Assembly: GCF_042100115.1 (NCBI RefSeq)
Contig: NC_091276.1
Location: 1,674,001 to 1,738,000, forward strand
DNA: 64,000 nt
From: Alternaria dauci
Lineage: Eukaryota > Ascomycota > Dothideomycetes > Pleosporales > Pleosporaceae
Direction of reading: 5' to 3'
The translations under genes were made by a program, and so were the position numbers. The notes below the pieces were generated by a model. It saw only the letters and a list, made by a program, of their open reading frames with translations. It was not told the DNA's origin and ran no database searches. Shown here one piece after another: positions 63,170 through 64,000 of this stretch (within the stretch, counting starts at the first letter, position 1; every line of letters begins with the position of its first letter).

Positions 63170-64000
63170 ATGAACACGCAACATACGACAAGCAGCGACA
63201 CCACGCTCGCTGCACCAGTAGAGGTGGGGTATCGAGAACTGCCCTTCCCACCAGTCACCAAAGAGCACATCTTGAACTGCTCATACCACAAATGGCATCC
63301 CAAGTTGGCATCACCTCCCCAAGAGAAGCGTCTAAAGTTTTCTAACGTCAACAGATACCGTGCGATAACACCAAAAGCGCGTCTCATTCCCCTCCCGACT
63401 GCCTTCCTCGACTACCTTCGCTCAGACGGCATCATCCTCCCACCCGAGGAGACCGACGATCCTTCATGGTCCGACAACGACAGCGGCATCTTCTCGGGCG
63501 CCGATAACAACGACGCTGATGAAGACGAGAGCCCAGACCCAAGCGCGCACTGGCGCGATACACACGAGGCCATCGAGCGTACTATTGAAGAGTTGGGCGG
63601 CAAAGTCGCGCCCAAGTTGAACTGGAGTGCGCCCAAGGATGCGACCTGGATAGCTGCAACCAACAGCATGGAGTGCAGAACACCAAACGACATCTATCTA
63701 CTGCTGAAGAGCAGCGACTTTGTCACCCACGATCTGGCGCACGCCTTCGACGACACAGCCGACCAGTCTACAACACCCGATCCGGAAATCCCCTATCATC
63801 TCGTCCTGAGGAAGTGGATCACGCTCAATCCCAGTGTCGAGTTCCGATGTTTTGTGCGCAATCGACGGCTGATTGCCCTTTGCCAACGCGATCTGAACCA
63901 CTTTGACTTCTTATTCAACATGCAGGATAAGCTGCGCGATACGATTCAAGACTTCTTCGACGCGAAACTGCGAGACACCTTTCCCGATCCCAACTTCACC
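63170..64000 (+). CDS. cdc123: Cdc123 (D123) eIF2 assembly factor, partial
   Basis: ATP-grasp protein that assembles the eIF2 complex. Start ATG is at 63170; the window ends inside the gene. Family marks: [37 protein letters not shown], an acidic loop, then [16 protein letters not shown] and the catalytic-type [20 protein letters not shown] place a 51-nt intron at 63304-63354 (GTTGGC donor, TTCTAAC branch, CAACAG acceptor), which restores [12 protein letters not shown]. It is a multiple of three without a stop, so a plain reading would wrongly include 17 extra residues. About 260 residues are present. Confidence 0.9.
   Translation, partial: MNTQHTTSSDTTLAAPVEVGYRELPFPPVTKEHILNCSYHKWHPKLASPPQEKRLKFSNVNRYRAITPKARLIPLPTAFLDYLRSDGIILPPEETDDPSWSDNDSGIFSGADNNDADEDESPDPSAHWRDTHEAIERTIEELGGKVAPKLNWSAPKDATWIAATNSMECRTPNDIYLLLKSSDFVTHDLAHAFDDTADQSTTPDPEIPYHLVLRKWITLNPSVEFRCFVRNRRLIALCQRDLNHFDFLFNMQDKLRDTIQDFFDAKLRDTFPDPNFT

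Overview
The window reads as nuclear DNA of a filamentous ascomycete. Genes are spaced about 2 kb apart on both strands. Most carry one to four introns of 45-80 nt with GT-AG ends and CTAAC-type branch sites, and the highly expressed genes are strongly C-ending in codon use. The proteins (GAPDH, a fungal COX5, Ggc1, homoaconitase, a 2EXR-domain protein, DHA2 transporters) fit a Dothideomycete, most likely Pleosporales. That placement is an inference from protein resemblance; no phylogeny was run.

Layout. 0-11 kb: glycolytic GAPDH (-), COX5 (+), a 2.5 kb gene-free stretch holding an 87-bp inverted repeat, then ATP synthase beta (ATP2, -). 12-25 kb: mitochondrial leucyl-tRNA synthetase (-), an APC amino-acid permease (+), a small foldback element, a seven-TM receptor-like protein (-) and phosphoserine aminotransferase (-). 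25-38 kb: homoaconitase LYS4 (+), a protein with an internal domain duplication (-), Ggc1 carrier (+), Ypt1 GTPase (+), two MFS transporters (+) and a 2EXR protein (+) whose 3' end looks eroded. 39-64 kb: the Ede1-like endocytic scaffold (-), an unrecognised, probably mitochondrial protein (-), an SDR epimerase (+), a DHA2 transporter (-), Cyc2 (-), fused PABA synthase (+), Cog1 (+), a bHLH factor (-), another MFS protein (-), Cwc21 (-) and Cdc123 (+, cut by the window end). The genes are mostly unrelated housekeeping genes; I see no secondary-metabolite cluster. Several serve the mitochondrion (COX5, ATP2, LeuRS, LYS4, GGC1, CYC2), but they are scattered, not operon-like.

The standout is inside ATP2. 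A 1,781-nt spliceosome-type intron (8011-9791) carries a 403-codon free-standing ORF on the coding strand, with a complete GIY-YIG nuclease core, a basic linker and a C-terminal C2H2 finger. A second finger of identical spacing is cut by an in-frame TAG. The intron sits in the most conserved part of the beta subunit. It is followed by a 17-nt microexon, a 64-nt exon with codons unlike the rest of the gene, and a 54-nt intron whose 5' end is TT instead of GT. Together these suggest a mobile, homing-type intron in a nuclear protein gene, possibly with a recoded, cleavage-resistant exon tract. This is an inference to be tested by comparing related strains and by RNA data.

No rRNA, tRNA or CRISPR array was recognised. 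Splice sites were placed by eye from consensus signals and protein continuity.
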